64,000 nt of DNA from Prosthecobacter debontii (GTDB taxonomy: Bacteria > Verrucomicrobiota > Verrucomicrobiia > Chthoniobacterales > Chthoniobacteraceae): assembly GCA_945905735.1 (NCBI GenBank), contig CAMDQC010000006.1, positions 1 to 64,000 of the forward strand, read 5' to 3'. This document shows, in pieces, positions 50,611 through 59,366 of the stretch. The position numbers were made by a program, and so were the translations under genes. Within the stretch, counting starts at the first letter, position 1. Each line of letters begins with the position of its first letter. The notes beneath the pieces were generated by a model. That model did no database searches. It was not told where the DNA came from and worked only from the letters and a program-made list of their open reading frames with translations.

Positions 50611-52014
50611 ATGAACACAAAACAACTGATCGAATTGGGTGTGCCGGAGACGGCGCTGGCGGAGGCGGGCGCGTTCATCGTGGCGCTGCGGGAGAGTGGC
50701 GGGGCGATGGCTCGGCTGCCGGAGGAGATGGCGGCGATTGTCGCGGAGCCGGAGCGTTTTCTGGGCGACCCGCTGCGGGCGACTTTGGCGCGGGCGCTTT
50801 ATGAGCCTGCGTTTAAAATGCGCGAGGTTCCTGCGCCGTGGCGTCAATGGGGCGAGGGGCTGGATGCGCCTGCGGTGGCGCAGCTCGCGAATGCTTGCAC
50901 GCTGCCGATCTCGGTGGCGGGTGCGCTGATGCCCGATGCGCATGTGGGCTACGGCTTGCCCATCGGCGGCGTGCTGGCGACGGAGGGCGCGGTGATTCCT
51001 TACGCCGTCGGGGTGGACATCGCTTGCCGGATGAAGCTGACCGTTTTTGAGCGGAAGGCGAGCACGCTGGCGGGGATGCGCGACCGGCTGGCAAACATCA
51101 TCGAAAGCGAGACGCGCTTCGGCATGGGCGCGGAGTTTCAGGCGCGGCGGGACCATGATGTGATGGACGACGACTGGAGCGTCTCGCCGATCACCAAGCA
51201 CCTCCGCGAGAAAGCTTGGAAGCAGCTCGGCACTTCGGGGACGGGGAATCATTTTGTGGAGTTCGGCGAGTTCACGGTGAACACGGCGGAGTCGCTTCGG
51301 TTTGCGGAAGACGGGCGCGAGATTCCTCCTGGCGCGTATCTCGCGCTGCTGTCGCACAGCGGTTCGCGCGGGACTGGCGCGCAGGTGTGCCAGCACTACA
51401 GCCGCATCGCGATGGACCGTCACGCGAAGTTGCCCGCGCAACTCAAGCATTTGGCGTGGCTCGATCTCACGAGCGAGCCGGGCGCGGAGTATTGGGCGGC
51501 GATGGAGCTGATGGGCCGCTACGCCGCTGCGAACCACGCGTGCATCCATCGTCACATCACGAAAAAGGTGGGCGCGGCGGTGCTGCTGGATATTGAAAAC
51601 CACCACAACTTCGCGTGGAAAGAGCAGCACTTTGGGCGTGAAGTGATCGTCCACCGCAAAGGCGCGACGCCCGCCGGAGCTGGCGTCATGGGCGTCATCC
51701 CCGGCTCGATGGCGACGCCCGGTTTCGTCGTGCGAGGACGCGGAAACGCGGAGTCGCTCAACAGCGCATCGCACGGCGCAGGCCGCGTGATGAGCCGGAC
51801 GAAAGCGATGCAGTCGTTCACCTGGAGCGGCGTGAGGAAACAGCTCGCCGCTGCTGGCGTGGAACTGCTGAGCGCGGGGCTGGATGAAAATCCCGGCGTC
51901 TATAAAGACATCCACACCGTCATGGCCGCACAGACGGACCTCGTGGATGTGATGGGCGCGTTCATGCCGAAGCTCGTGAAGATGGCTCCAGCGGGGGAGA
52001 AGGCGGAGGATTAG
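50611..52014 (+). CDS. rtcB: RtcB-type RNA ligase
   Basis: A 467-residue protein starting at the ATG at 50611. RtcB motifs: MPDAHVGYGLPIGGV, VGVDIACRM (metal Cys), GTSGTGNHFVEFG, LLSHSGSRGTG, ENHHNFAWKE and NSASHGAGRVMSR with the guanylated His. It joins RNA 2',3'-cyclic phosphate to 5'-OH ends. No archease gene is nearby. Confidence 0.94.
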   Translation: MNTKQLIELGVPETALAEAGAFIVALRESGGAMARLPEEMAAIVAEPERFLGDPLRATLARALYEPAFKMREVPAPWRQWGEGLDAPAVAQLANACTLPISVAGALMPDAHVGYGLPIGGVLATEGAVIPYAVGVDIACRMKLTVFERKASTLAGMRDRLANIIESETRFGMGAEFQARRDHDVMDDDWSVSPITKHLREKAWKQLGTSGTGNHFVEFGEFTVNTAESLRFAEDGREIPPGAYLALLSHSGSRGTGAQVCQHYSRIAMDRHAKLPAQLKHLAWLDLTSEPGAEYWAAMELMGRYAAANHACIHRHITKKVGAAVLLDIENHHNFAWKEQHFGREVIVHRKGATPAGAGVMGVIPGSMATPGFVVRGRGNAESLNSASHGAGRVMSRTKAMQSFTWSGVRKQLAAAGVELLSAGLDENPGVYKDIHTVMAAQTDLVDVMGAFMPKLVKMAPAGEKAED

Positions 52015-52065
52015 CGCCGCACTCACGCATTTACGCGGTTGAACACGCTGCGTATCACAGTGGGC

Positions 52066-53349
52066 ATGATACTCCGCCATTTGCTCGTCACCGCTGCGCT
52101 CGCTGCTGCCACTCATGCTGCGGATTGGCCGCGCCTTTTGGGGCCGGTGGATAATTGCACGACGCCGGAAACGGGCTTGCGCCGCGAGCTGCCGACTCAG
52201 CTGCCGGTGCTGTGGGAGATGGAGAAGGGCGAGGGCATGGGCGGTCCGGCGATTGTGGGCGGGCGAGTGATTGTGTTTCATCGGCAGGGTGAAAATGAGG
52301 TGGTCGAGAGCCGTGATGCAGCGACGGGCGCGCAGCAGTGGGTGCAGCGTTCTCCGGCTCCGTATCAGCCTCGCTACGGCGGCGGGCTGGGGCCACGGAC
52401 GAGCCCGGTCGTGGCGGAAGGGCGCGTGTTCACGTTTGGCGTCACGGGGAAATTGACGGCGCTGGAGATGGCGACGGGGAAGGTGATTTGGCAGCGGGAT
52501 TGTGCGCGGGAGTTCGAGATGCAGCCGGTGTTTTTCGGCATCGGCTCGACGCCGCTCGTCGTGGGGAAGCGGCTCATCGTGCAGCTCGGGGGGAAAGAAA
52601 ATGGGCTGCCGCTCCAGACTGCGGCGCTGGATGTGGCGACGGGGAAGAAGCTCTGGACGACGACGCACGAATGGGGTGCCAGCTATGCGTCGTCGGTGCC
52701 TGCGACGATCCACGGGAAGGAGTGCGTGCTGGTGTTTGCGGGCGGGCAGAGTCGTCCGCCGACGGGCGGTCTGCTCGTCATCGAGACGGCCACGGGCAAG
52801 GTGCTGGCCAGCGCGGCGCATCGTGCGGAAATGGCGGAGTCGGTGAACGCCTCATCGCCCGTGCTTGTGTCTGCGAATCCGGCACGGGTGTTTGTTTCCG
52901 AGGCATACACGGCGGGCGGGCTGTGCGTGGAAATCGCGCCCGATTTCTCCACGAAGACGGCGTGGGTGGACGAGAAACTCGGGCTTTACTGGATGACGCC
53001 GCTGGTGCGCGACGGCGCGGTTTTCGGCTCTGCCGGAATGAGCGAGCGGCTGGCGGAATTCACCGCGCACGACGTGGCGACGGGGAAGCAATTATGGCGC
53101 GATGACCTCGGCGGCGCGTTTGGCCGGGCGAGCTTGTTGGCGACGGGCGATGGGGTGCTGTGCCTCGGGGAATTTGGCGACCTCGCGTGGCTGGAGCTGA
53201 CGCGAAGCGGCGGGCGCGTGCTCTCTCGCACGAAGCTCTTTCACGCGCCGGAGACTTGGACGCTGCCTGCGCTGGCCGATGGTCGGATCTACGTCTCGCA
53301 GAACGAAGGGAAGCGGCGGCTCGTCTGCTACGACCTGCGCGCGAAATGA
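52066..53349 (+). CDS. Secreted PQQ-type beta-propeller protein
   Basis: A 427-residue protein from the ATG at 52066, where a signal peptide begins (MILRHLLVTAALAAATHA), then DWPRLLGP typical of these proteins. PQQ-like blades recur (GKLTALEMATGKVIWQRD, ALDVATGKKLWTTTHE, AHDVATGKQLWRDD). Such proteins often bind no PQQ and serve as scaffolds. It overlaps the next gene by four bases. Confidence 0.85.
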   Translation: MILRHLLVTAALAAATHAADWPRLLGPVDNCTTPETGLRRELPTQLPVLWEMEKGEGMGGPAIVGGRVIVFHRQGENEVVESRDAATGAQQWVQRSPAPYQPRYGGGLGPRTSPVVAEGRVFTFGVTGKLTALEMATGKVIWQRDCAREFEMQPVFFGIGSTPLVVGKRLIVQLGGKENGLPLQTAALDVATGKKLWTTTHEWGASYASSVPATIHGKECVLVFAGGQSRPPTGGLLVIETATGKVLASAAHRAEMAESVNASSPVLVSANPARVFVSEAYTAGGLCVEIAPDFSTKTAWVDEKLGLYWMTPLVRDGAVFGSAGMSERLAEFTAHDVATGKQLWRDDLGGAFGRASLLATGDGVLCLGEFGDLAWLELTRSGGRVLSRTKLFHAPETWTLPALADGRIYVSQNEGKRRLVCYDLRAK

Positions 53350-54641
53350 ACATCGTCCTGCTCACGCCCGGCACGGGCAGCTACCACTGCGGAGTTTGTA
53401 TGCGCGACAATGCGCTGGCGAAAGAACTCAACCGCCTCGGGCATCGTGCGGTGATGCTGCCGATGTATCTCCCGCTCACACTCGACGAGAGCGCGGCGAC
53501 GCCGGAGACGCCGATTTTCTTTGGCGGTGTGAGCACGTATCTGCGGGAGAAAGTGCCCTTTCTCCGCAAGATGCCGCGCTGGCTGGACCGGCTGCTCAGC
53601 GCGCGTCCACTGCTGCGACTGCTCGCGGGAAAAGCAGCACGCACGGGCGGGCCGGAAGTCGCCGGGATGACGCTCTCGATGTTGCGCGGCGAGCTGGGGA
53701 ATCAGGCTTCGGAAATCGAGGAGCTGATCGCGTGGCTGCGCATCGCCTTCGACGGTGCAAAGCCCGATGTCGTGTGGCTCTCCACTGCGCTGCAAGCCGG
53801 GCTGGCGCGGCGCATCCGGGCGGAACTGGGCGTGCCGGTGATCGGGTTCCTGCAAGGCGAAGACAGCTTCATTGACGGACTCGGCCCTTCCGCGAATGAG
53901 ACGTGGAAACTCCTCTCCGAGCGGATGCGCGATGCGACGGCGTGGGTCGCGCCGAGCCGCTATTTTACAGAGCTGATGGCGCGTCGCCTCGGCTGGGCGG
54001 CGGATGAGTTGAAGGTGATTCCCAACGGCGTAACGCTCCCGCCGCGCGACTCTCAGCTCTCAACTCTCAGCTCTCAACCAACGATCGGTTATCTCGCGCG
54101 CTTCGTACCGGGGAAAGGAATCGGGATGCTCGTCGAGGCGTTTATTTTACTCCACGCTGCGATGCCCGAAGTCCGCCTCCGCTGTGCGGGCTCGATGACG
54201 GATGGCGACGCGAAGTACGTGGAGACGCTGAAGGCGCGTCTGCGTGCGGCGGGCTGCGCGGATGCGGTGGAGTGGTTGCCCAATGTTTCCCTCGCGGAAA
54301 AGCAGGCGTTCCTTGCCAGCGTCACGGTTTTCTCCGTCCCAGCGACGTATAGCGAGGCGTTCGGGATGTATGTCATCGAGGCGCTCGCGGCGGGCACGCC
54401 CGTAGTCCTTCCGGCATCTTCCGCATTCCCGGAAATCGTGGAGGCAACGGGCGGCGGCGTGCTTTTCGAGACCGATGCGTTCGTGGAAAATCTCGCCGCT
54501 GCGTTGCAAGCGTTGCTGCGCGATCCCGCTCGCGCTCGGGCTCTCGGGGAAGCGGGCCGTGCAGCCGTCGCGCGCGATTTTTCCATGACTCGGCTGGCGG
54601 AGCGGCTCGTGGAGCTGTCGGCTGAACGACAGAATCCTTGA
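53346..54641 (+). CDS. Glycosyltransferase family 4-like
   Basis: A 431-residue GT-B enzyme from the ATGA overlap at 53346. N-terminal: LLTPGTGSYHCGVCMRDNAL; C-terminal Rossmann half: IGYLARFVPGKGIGMLVEAF, PATYSEAFGMYVIEALAAG and PVVLPASSAFPEIV with the E-x7-E donor-sugar site. It probably acts on cell-surface glycans. At residues 236-246 the DNA is a simple repeat (CTCTCAGCTCTCAA twice) encoding DSQLSTLSSQ, an apparent in-frame insertion. Confidence 0.85.
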   Translation: MNIVLLTPGTGSYHCGVCMRDNALAKELNRLGHRAVMLPMYLPLTLDESAATPETPIFFGGVSTYLREKVPFLRKMPRWLDRLLSARPLLRLLAGKAARTGGPEVAGMTLSMLRGELGNQASEIEELIAWLRIAFDGAKPDVVWLSTALQAGLARRIRAELGVPVIGFLQGEDSFIDGLGPSANETWKLLSERMRDATAWVAPSRYFTELMARRLGWAADELKVIPNGVTLPPRDSQLSTLSSQPTIGYLARFVPGKGIGMLVEAFILLHAAMPEVRLRCAGSMTDGDAKYVETLKARLRAAGCADAVEWLPNVSLAEKQAFLASVTVFSVPATYSEAFGMYVIEALAAGTPVVLPASSAFPEIVEATGGGVLFETDAFVENLAAALQALLRDPARARALGEAGRAAVARDFSMTRLAERLVELSAERQNP

Positions 54642-54702
54642 AACCATTTGCCACGGCGCGGGTTCATCTCTCAACCTGCGCTGGCCAGCCGCGCAGTTGC
54701 AC

Positions 54703-55320
54703 ATGAACGAAGAAGCCAGCACCGACCCAACATCTCCTGCAGAGGAAGACGCTGCGCGCGATCTTCGGCTGATGCTGCGCGTGAAGGAGGGCGATGTGGA
54801 TGCGTTTCGGGAGCTGGTGGAGACGCACCAAAGCCGCATCGTGAACACGGTGGCGCGGATGCTTGACGATGCGGCGGAGGCCGAAGACATCGCGCAGCAG
54901 GTGTTCTTGCGCATCTGGAAAAGCGCGCCGCGCTGGGAGCCTGCGGCGAAGTTCACGACGTGGGCGTTCACCATCATGAAGAACCTCGTCTTCAATGAAT
55001 CGCGCCGCCGGATCCGGCGTGGGACGCTGCCGCTGGAGACGAAGGACGACGGGGAGGACGTTCAGTTCCAGCACGCCGATGAGTCGGTGAAATCGCCGGA
55101 CCGAGCGATGCTGGATGCGGAGCATCAGGATGCCATTGAGCGGGCGATCCAAGAGTTACCGGCGTCGCAGCGGATGGCGCTGGTGCTGCGGCGCTACCAA
55201 GATGTGAGCTACGAGGAAATCGCAGTGATTTTGAAACTGAGCGTGCCAGCGGTGAAGAGCCTGCTCTTCCGTGCGCGGAGTGATCTGCGCGAGAAGCTGC
55301 GGGTGTATCTGGAGGGGTGA
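54703..55320 (+). CDS. ECF-type RNA polymerase sigma factor
   Basis: A 205-residue sigma factor. Region 2 spans about residues 27-95 (VDAFRELVETHQSRIVNTVA, DIAQQVFLRIWKSAPRW) and region 4 about 140-195 (LPASQRMALVLRRYQDVSYE, then a helix-turn-helix). No anti-sigma gene follows directly; a terminator does. Target genes are unknown. Confidence 0.93.
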   Translation: MNEEASTDPTSPAEEDAARDLRLMLRVKEGDVDAFRELVETHQSRIVNTVARMLDDAAEAEDIAQQVFLRIWKSAPRWEPAAKFTTWAFTIMKNLVFNESRRRIRRGTLPLETKDDGEDVQFQHADESVKSPDRAMLDAEHQDAIERAIQELPASQRMALVLRRYQDVSYEEIAVILKLSVPAVKSLLFRARSDLREKLRVYLEG

Positions 55321-55327
55321 GAAAACG

Positions 55328-55357
55328 AAAAGGCGCACCGTTTCCAGTGCGCCTTTT
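55328..55357. terminator. Bidirectional intrinsic terminator
   Basis: A perfect 11-bp stem AAAAGGCGCAC/GTGCGCCTTTT with an 8-nt loop between the convergent sigma factor and Cys-rich lipoprotein genes. Confidence 0.88.
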
Positions 55358-55381
55358 GTGAGTCAGCTTTGTCGGCCGAGA

Positions 55382-55555
55382 TTAATGCTTGTGCTTGCAG
55401 CCGCCTTCTTTGGTGCAGGTCTTGGTCTTGCAGCAGCCTTTCGCCGTTGCGCAGTCTTTTTTGCCGCCCATTGGGCAGGAGCCGCCGTCTTTGGTGCAGC
55501 AGGCTCCGAGGCTGAGTGTGAATGCGAGGGCGACGAGTGAGATGATGTGTTTCAT
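55382..55555 (-). CDS. Small Cys-rich lipoprotein
   Basis: A 57-residue peptide from the ATG at 55555. Signal peptide with lipobox (LSLGACC), then ten further cysteines after the lipobox pair, and Lys, His and Gly (GSCPMGGKKDC, KGCCKTKTC, GCKHKH). The composition suggests metal binding on the membrane surface. Not a recognised family. Confidence 0.65.
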   Translation of the reverse strand: MKHIISLVALAFTLSLGACCTKDGGSCPMGGKKDCATAKGCCKTKTCTKEGGCKHKH

Positions 55556-55685
55556 ATTGTTTTGTATGTGTTGTTTTTCCCCGCCTGGATGGCTGGGAAG
55601 CGCGAGTGTGTAGCGCAGTCGGCGGCGGGGCGCAAGCTCAGTGCTCCGGTGTGGCACGAACGAGGGCGTTCGTGCCACGAGACGC

Positions 55686-56567
55686 TCAGTGCTTCGGCGC
55701 TCGCACGGTGGTTTCCTCCACGTCGCGCTGACGCCGCGCGACGATGCGGTCTGCGATTTCGCCGACCATTTGATCCAGCAAGAGCCGGAGGTGGCTGCCT
55801 GCCCGGTAGTCGGCGGGGGCGATGTGGCGGACTCGGTCTGCGGTGCCGACGAGCTGGTAGCATTTGCGAAAGCTCGTCCGCGATTTATCTCCCGGATTAT
55901 ACACGGCGATGGCGTGCCCGCCGTATTGGCGTACGACGGTGAAGCACGGCACGTCGGTCGGTCCGTCGCCGACGTAAATCATGTGGTCGAACGGCACGGG
56001 GCGCATTTCCGGAGGCATGTGGTCGTTCACGTCTTGTGTGTAGTCGAGCAGCCCTTTGTTGATGCGGAAAAGGAACTGCGTCTTCTGCGTGTGGCTGATG
56101 ACGCGCTTGGGGAAAACGATGTGCCCGCTTTTATCCTCGGCAAACTCGCAGCCGAACACGGCCTTGATGTAAGGCGCGATGCGTGAGCCATCAATGAGCG
56201 CCTTCAGCCCGCTGCTGATGATGTAATGCTCCACTTTGATCCCCAGCATCTCGTGATCCGGACGCAGGAGGCCGGTGCGCATTTCGTCGAACATCTCCGG
56301 CAGGCCGGGGTAAAACTTCAGCCCTGCGCCTAGCTCGGCGAGCCGTGCGTTCGTGGGGCGGTCGAGGTCGAGGCAATCGAGCAGCGCCTTCAGGTAGGCC
56401 AGTTCGCTGTCGTAGCCATCCTCGCGGACGAGCGCCTGGCAGCGCGCCCAGAACTTCGGAGGATCAATCCCGAAGGCAGGAAAGAGCACCTCGTCCTGCA
56501 TGTAATTGGGCGAGAGCGTCTGGTCGTAATCATAGACGATGGCGATGGTGTTTTGTGGCACGGACAT
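55686..56567 (-). CDS. HAD-superfamily phosphatase-like protein
   Basis: A 293-residue protein from the ATG at 56567. HAD motifs: YDYDQTLSP (nucleophile Asp), IISSGLK (motif II) and YVGDGPTDVPCF (motif IV). The length and a helical cap between motifs I and II are usual. The substrate is unknown. The frame extends upstream into a palindromic repeat, which I exclude. Confidence 0.82.
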   Translation of the reverse strand: MSVPQNTIAIVYDYDQTLSPNYMQDEVLFPAFGIDPPKFWARCQALVREDGYDSELAYLKALLDCLDLDRPTNARLAELGAGLKFYPGLPEMFDEMRTGLLRPDHEMLGIKVEHYIISSGLKALIDGSRIAPYIKAVFGCEFAEDKSGHIVFPKRVISHTQKTQFLFRINKGLLDYTQDVNDHMPPEMRPVPFDHMIYVGDGPTDVPCFTVVRQYGGHAIAVYNPGDKSRTSFRKCYQLVGTADRVRHIAPADYRAGSHLRLLLDQMVGEIADRIVARRQRDVEETTVRAPKH

Positions 56568-56612
56568 GGGGGCAGGATGCCGAGCTTCGCGGTGCGTGGC
56601 AAAGGGGTTTTG

Positions 56613-56668
56613 AATGACGAATGACGAATGACGAAGTTCGCCGGGCTCGTCATTCGTCATTCGTCATT
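56613..56668. repeat. ATTCGTCATT-type inverted repeat
   Basis: A perfect 22-bp inverted repeat of three tandem ATGACGA units, with a 12-nt loop, between the phosphatase and glycoside hydrolase genes. It could end transcription of the hydrolase gene on the minus strand. Confidence 0.8.
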
Positions 56669-56675
56669 TCCCCCC

Positions 56676-59273
56676 TCACTGCCGCTCCACCTCATACCAC
56701 AGCGTCTTAAACTGCGGGCCGATGGTGAGCTTGCTGCCGGCGACGGGAATCTCCTCGCGGCGCTTTCCGCGTTCGTCGAGCGCCCACGCTTTGAATGCAC
56801 TGCCGCCGGGCAGCTCGATGGTTGCCGCCGGGCCTTCGACGAGCACGGGCGCGCGTCCCCAATCGCGCCCCACGGTCGTCTTCTCCGCGTTCTTCCAGCC
56901 CATGTCGGTATTCGCGATGTCGCCGGTGGCGGTGATGAGGATGTGTTTGGCGTCCGTGAAGTGAGGGAAAACTCTGTCTTGCTGCATGGTGAGAAGTTGG
57001 AAGCACGCCCAGCCTTTGCTCGGTGAAATCGTGAGAACTTCATCTCGGCTGTCGGTAGAAAACGCGATTCTTTGAATCCCATCGAAACTCCCGACCGCGA
57101 GTTTGGAGCCGGGCGAATCCACTGTCATTTGCTGCCTAGCTGATTCCCAAACGTATTCCATCTTGGCGCCGCCCAAACCAAGTCTTCCTCGAAATGTTCC
57201 CTGAAGGTCCCATAGCCCCGAATCCCGTTTGCTCAAACGCACATCGAATTTTTTCTGAAACGCCTCTTTGCTGCGGGCCATGTCGCCAAGCCCGAGCGAT
57301 GGGCCGTTACGCAAGGCTCGCTGCCAGATATCTACGTTATTTACGTAAAAGATTTCGTAACCGGGCAAATACAAGAAGTCCCCCCGCCGAAAACTCACAG
57401 CCGCCCCCTGCAGCGTCGCCATTTTCACCGGATGCCGCGCGATGTCGAAGAAGCTGTCGAAGTGCTCCTGCTGCCACTTGTCGCCGTGGCTGTAGGCGAA
57501 GAGGAACACGCCGTCCCAATCCTGCAACGCCGCAAACGCCGCCAGTAGCGGGGCCGTCTCGGCCCCGTAAGTGTTCGGCGCGGAGTGGTTGTATTCCGTG
57601 CAAATGAACGGCTTCCCCGCCACGCGCTGCGCGGCCAATCCCGGCAACGTGCCGCCGTCTTTTGCCCCGGCCATCGGCTCGTTTTTGATCGTCCAGCGGT
57701 CGAGATTCCAGTCGCCGCCCTCGAAGTTCGGGTGATGCCAGTATGCGTGCGAATCTATGACATCCATGCCCGCCTGCACATGCCCCGGACTCCACGCACC
57801 CTGCGTGCCGACGATGGGCACTTTCACCCCGAGTTCCTTCTTCAAAAAGTCGCGCATCCCGTTCCAATAGACGATCTCCGTGTCCCAGATGAACTCCTGC
57901 CAATCGCGCTGCACCGCCAGCGTGTAGCTGGAAAGCTCGGACTTGCGGATGTACCGCGCCACTTTCCCCTCCATGATGGGCGTGTCGCGGAGCACCTCCG
58001 CTTGCAGCGCGAATTGCTCGAATGCAAACGCGCCGACGGTCTGCCCCATGCCGCCGATGGTGAGCCGCGCTTTGTCATCCCCCGCGCTCGTGCGGAGGAA
58101 TGCACGCACGTCGCGCCATTCCGTGCCCACGCTGATTTGCGCGGAGGCCAGCACCTTCCACGGCTCATGCGCCTGCATGAGCGTGACGGTAAGTTTCATG
58201 TCCTTCGGTGCTCGCACGCGGAAGGTCGCGGCATGCGGCGCATCGGCGGCGACGACGAGCGGCCCGGTGGAAAATTGCGCGTGCCACGGCTCGCTGCCCG
58301 CTGTTTCCACGGTGAACGTGACCGCGCCATCCTTGGCCGTGCCGGTGGCTTTGGCGGTGCCGTGGTTTTCAAAGGACCATGCGCGGGGTAGGGTGGGCGT
58401 CCCGCCCGCCGGTTCGCGCGTCTCGCGTGAACCATCGTCCGTTGATTGACGTGGCGAAGCGGGATCAGCGTTCGATGCACCAAGCGGGACGCTCGGCGCG
58501 GCGGGCGAGACGCCCACCCTACCCGCGCCATATTTCTTCCCCAGCCACGCCGTCCACTGCGCTTCGAGGTCTTCGCGGTATGGCGCGGGGAGATCGTCCA
58601 GCTCCCCGGCGAACCATTGGAAGCCCAGCGCGTTCTCGTTGTTGATTTCGACGAGAGCGACGGCGGGCTCGGCGGCGTAGGCGTTGCCGGTGTATTTATT
58701 GACGTGCGTGAGGAGGTCGCGGGCGTAGTCACGTTGCAGCGCGATCATCGGCGCGTGGAAATTGTCCACGCCTTTGTCGAACTGCGGGTTGCCCTTTTTC
58801 TCCGCCTTTGGGCGGTCGGGGTAAGTGCGCGAGACGTGAAGATTCAGGTCGGCGTAGATGCCGTTCTTTTTCAGCTCGGCGATGAAGTAGTCGAGCCGGT
58901 CGAGCTGCACTGCATCGAGCGTGCGCCCGTCTTTTGCGAAGATGCCGCTCGGGGCGCTGAACATGTCCATGTGGTGAAAGCGGACGCAGTTGATGCCAAA
59001 TTTCGCCATGCGAGCGGCGACCTTTTCCGCGTCCTCGTGCTTTGGGAAGTTCGCCGAAAAGCACATGTTCACGCCGAAGATGCGCAGCCGCTTTTCCCCG
59101 GCAAAAAGGTGGCCATCCTTCACGCTCACGAAGCCGTCGCGCCCGGCGGGTTTGTCGTTCAGCCACGACACATTTGTGATCGAGGGCGTGGCGTCGTCCC
59201 ACGGGAGTTGAAAGGGGAACATGTCCGCAGCGGATGCGGTGATTGCGAGTGCGAGGAAGGCGAGCGGCTTCAT
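56676..59273 (-). CDS. Large secreted glycoside hydrolase-like protein
   Basis: An 865-residue protein from the ATG at 59273 with a signal peptide (MKPLAFLALAITASA). A clan GH-A-like barrel begins near residue 60 (RLRIFGVNMCFS, FGINCVRFHHMD). Glu213 in EINNENALGF is the likely acid/base and the Glu in ICTEYNHSAPNT the likely nucleophile. A carbohydrate-binding-like domain is inserted after residue ~298. Residues ~250-298 come from a palindromic DNA element (58381-58529). Substrate unknown. Confidence 0.78.
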   Translation of the reverse strand: MKPLAFLALAITASAADMFPFQLPWDDATPSITNVSWLNDKPAGRDGFVSVKDGHLFAGEKRLRIFGVNMCFSANFPKHEDAEKVAARMAKFGINCVRFHHMDMFSAPSGIFAKDGRTLDAVQLDRLDYFIAELKKNGIYADLNLHVSRTYPDRPKAEKKGNPQFDKGVDNFHAPMIALQRDYARDLLTHVNKYTGNAYAAEPAVALVEINNENALGFQWFAGELDDLPAPYREDLEAQWTAWLGKKYGAGRVGVSPAAPSVPLGASNADPASPRQSTDDGSRETREPAGGTPTLPRAWSFENHGTAKATGTAKDGAVTFTVETAGSEPWHAQFSTGPLVVAADAPHAATFRVRAPKDMKLTVTLMQAHEPWKVLASAQISVGTEWRDVRAFLRTSAGDDKARLTIGGMGQTVGAFAFEQFALQAEVLRDTPIMEGKVARYIRKSELSSYTLAVQRDWQEFIWDTEIVYWNGMRDFLKKELGVKVPIVGTQGAWSPGHVQAGMDVIDSHAYWHHPNFEGGDWNLDRWTIKNEPMAGAKDGGTLPGLAAQRVAGKPFICTEYNHSAPNTYGAETAPLLAAFAALQDWDGVFLFAYSHGDKWQQEHFDSFFDIARHPVKMATLQGAAVSFRRGDFLYLPGYEIFYVNNVDIWQRALRNGPSLGLGDMARSKEAFQKKFDVRLSKRDSGLWDLQGTFRGRLGLGGAKMEYVWESARQQMTVDSPGSKLAVGSFDGIQRIAFSTDSRDEVLTISPSKGWACFQLLTMQQDRVFPHFTDAKHILITATGDIANTDMGWKNAEKTTVGRDWGRAPVLVEGPAATIELPGGSAFKAWALDERGKRREEIPVAGSKLTIGPQFKTLWYEVERQ
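58381..58529. repeat. Palindromic element inserted in frame in a coding sequence
   Basis: The ends GGGTAGGGTGGGCGTC and GACGCCCACCCTACCC are perfect inverted repeats, and the interior has further inverted GCCCGCC/GGCGGGC pieces. The element lies within the glycoside hydrolase gene and adds about 48 codons without a stop. No transposase is encoded, so it resembles a MITE or REP-type sequence. Confidence 0.8.
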
Positions 59274-59366
59274 GTGAGTTGAGATTCGGAGCGTAGCGGA
59301 GAAAGCCGCAGGCAATTGAGGGCTGAGAGTTGAGAGTTTGTTGGCCGCTTCGCGGGTGATTTTTCG

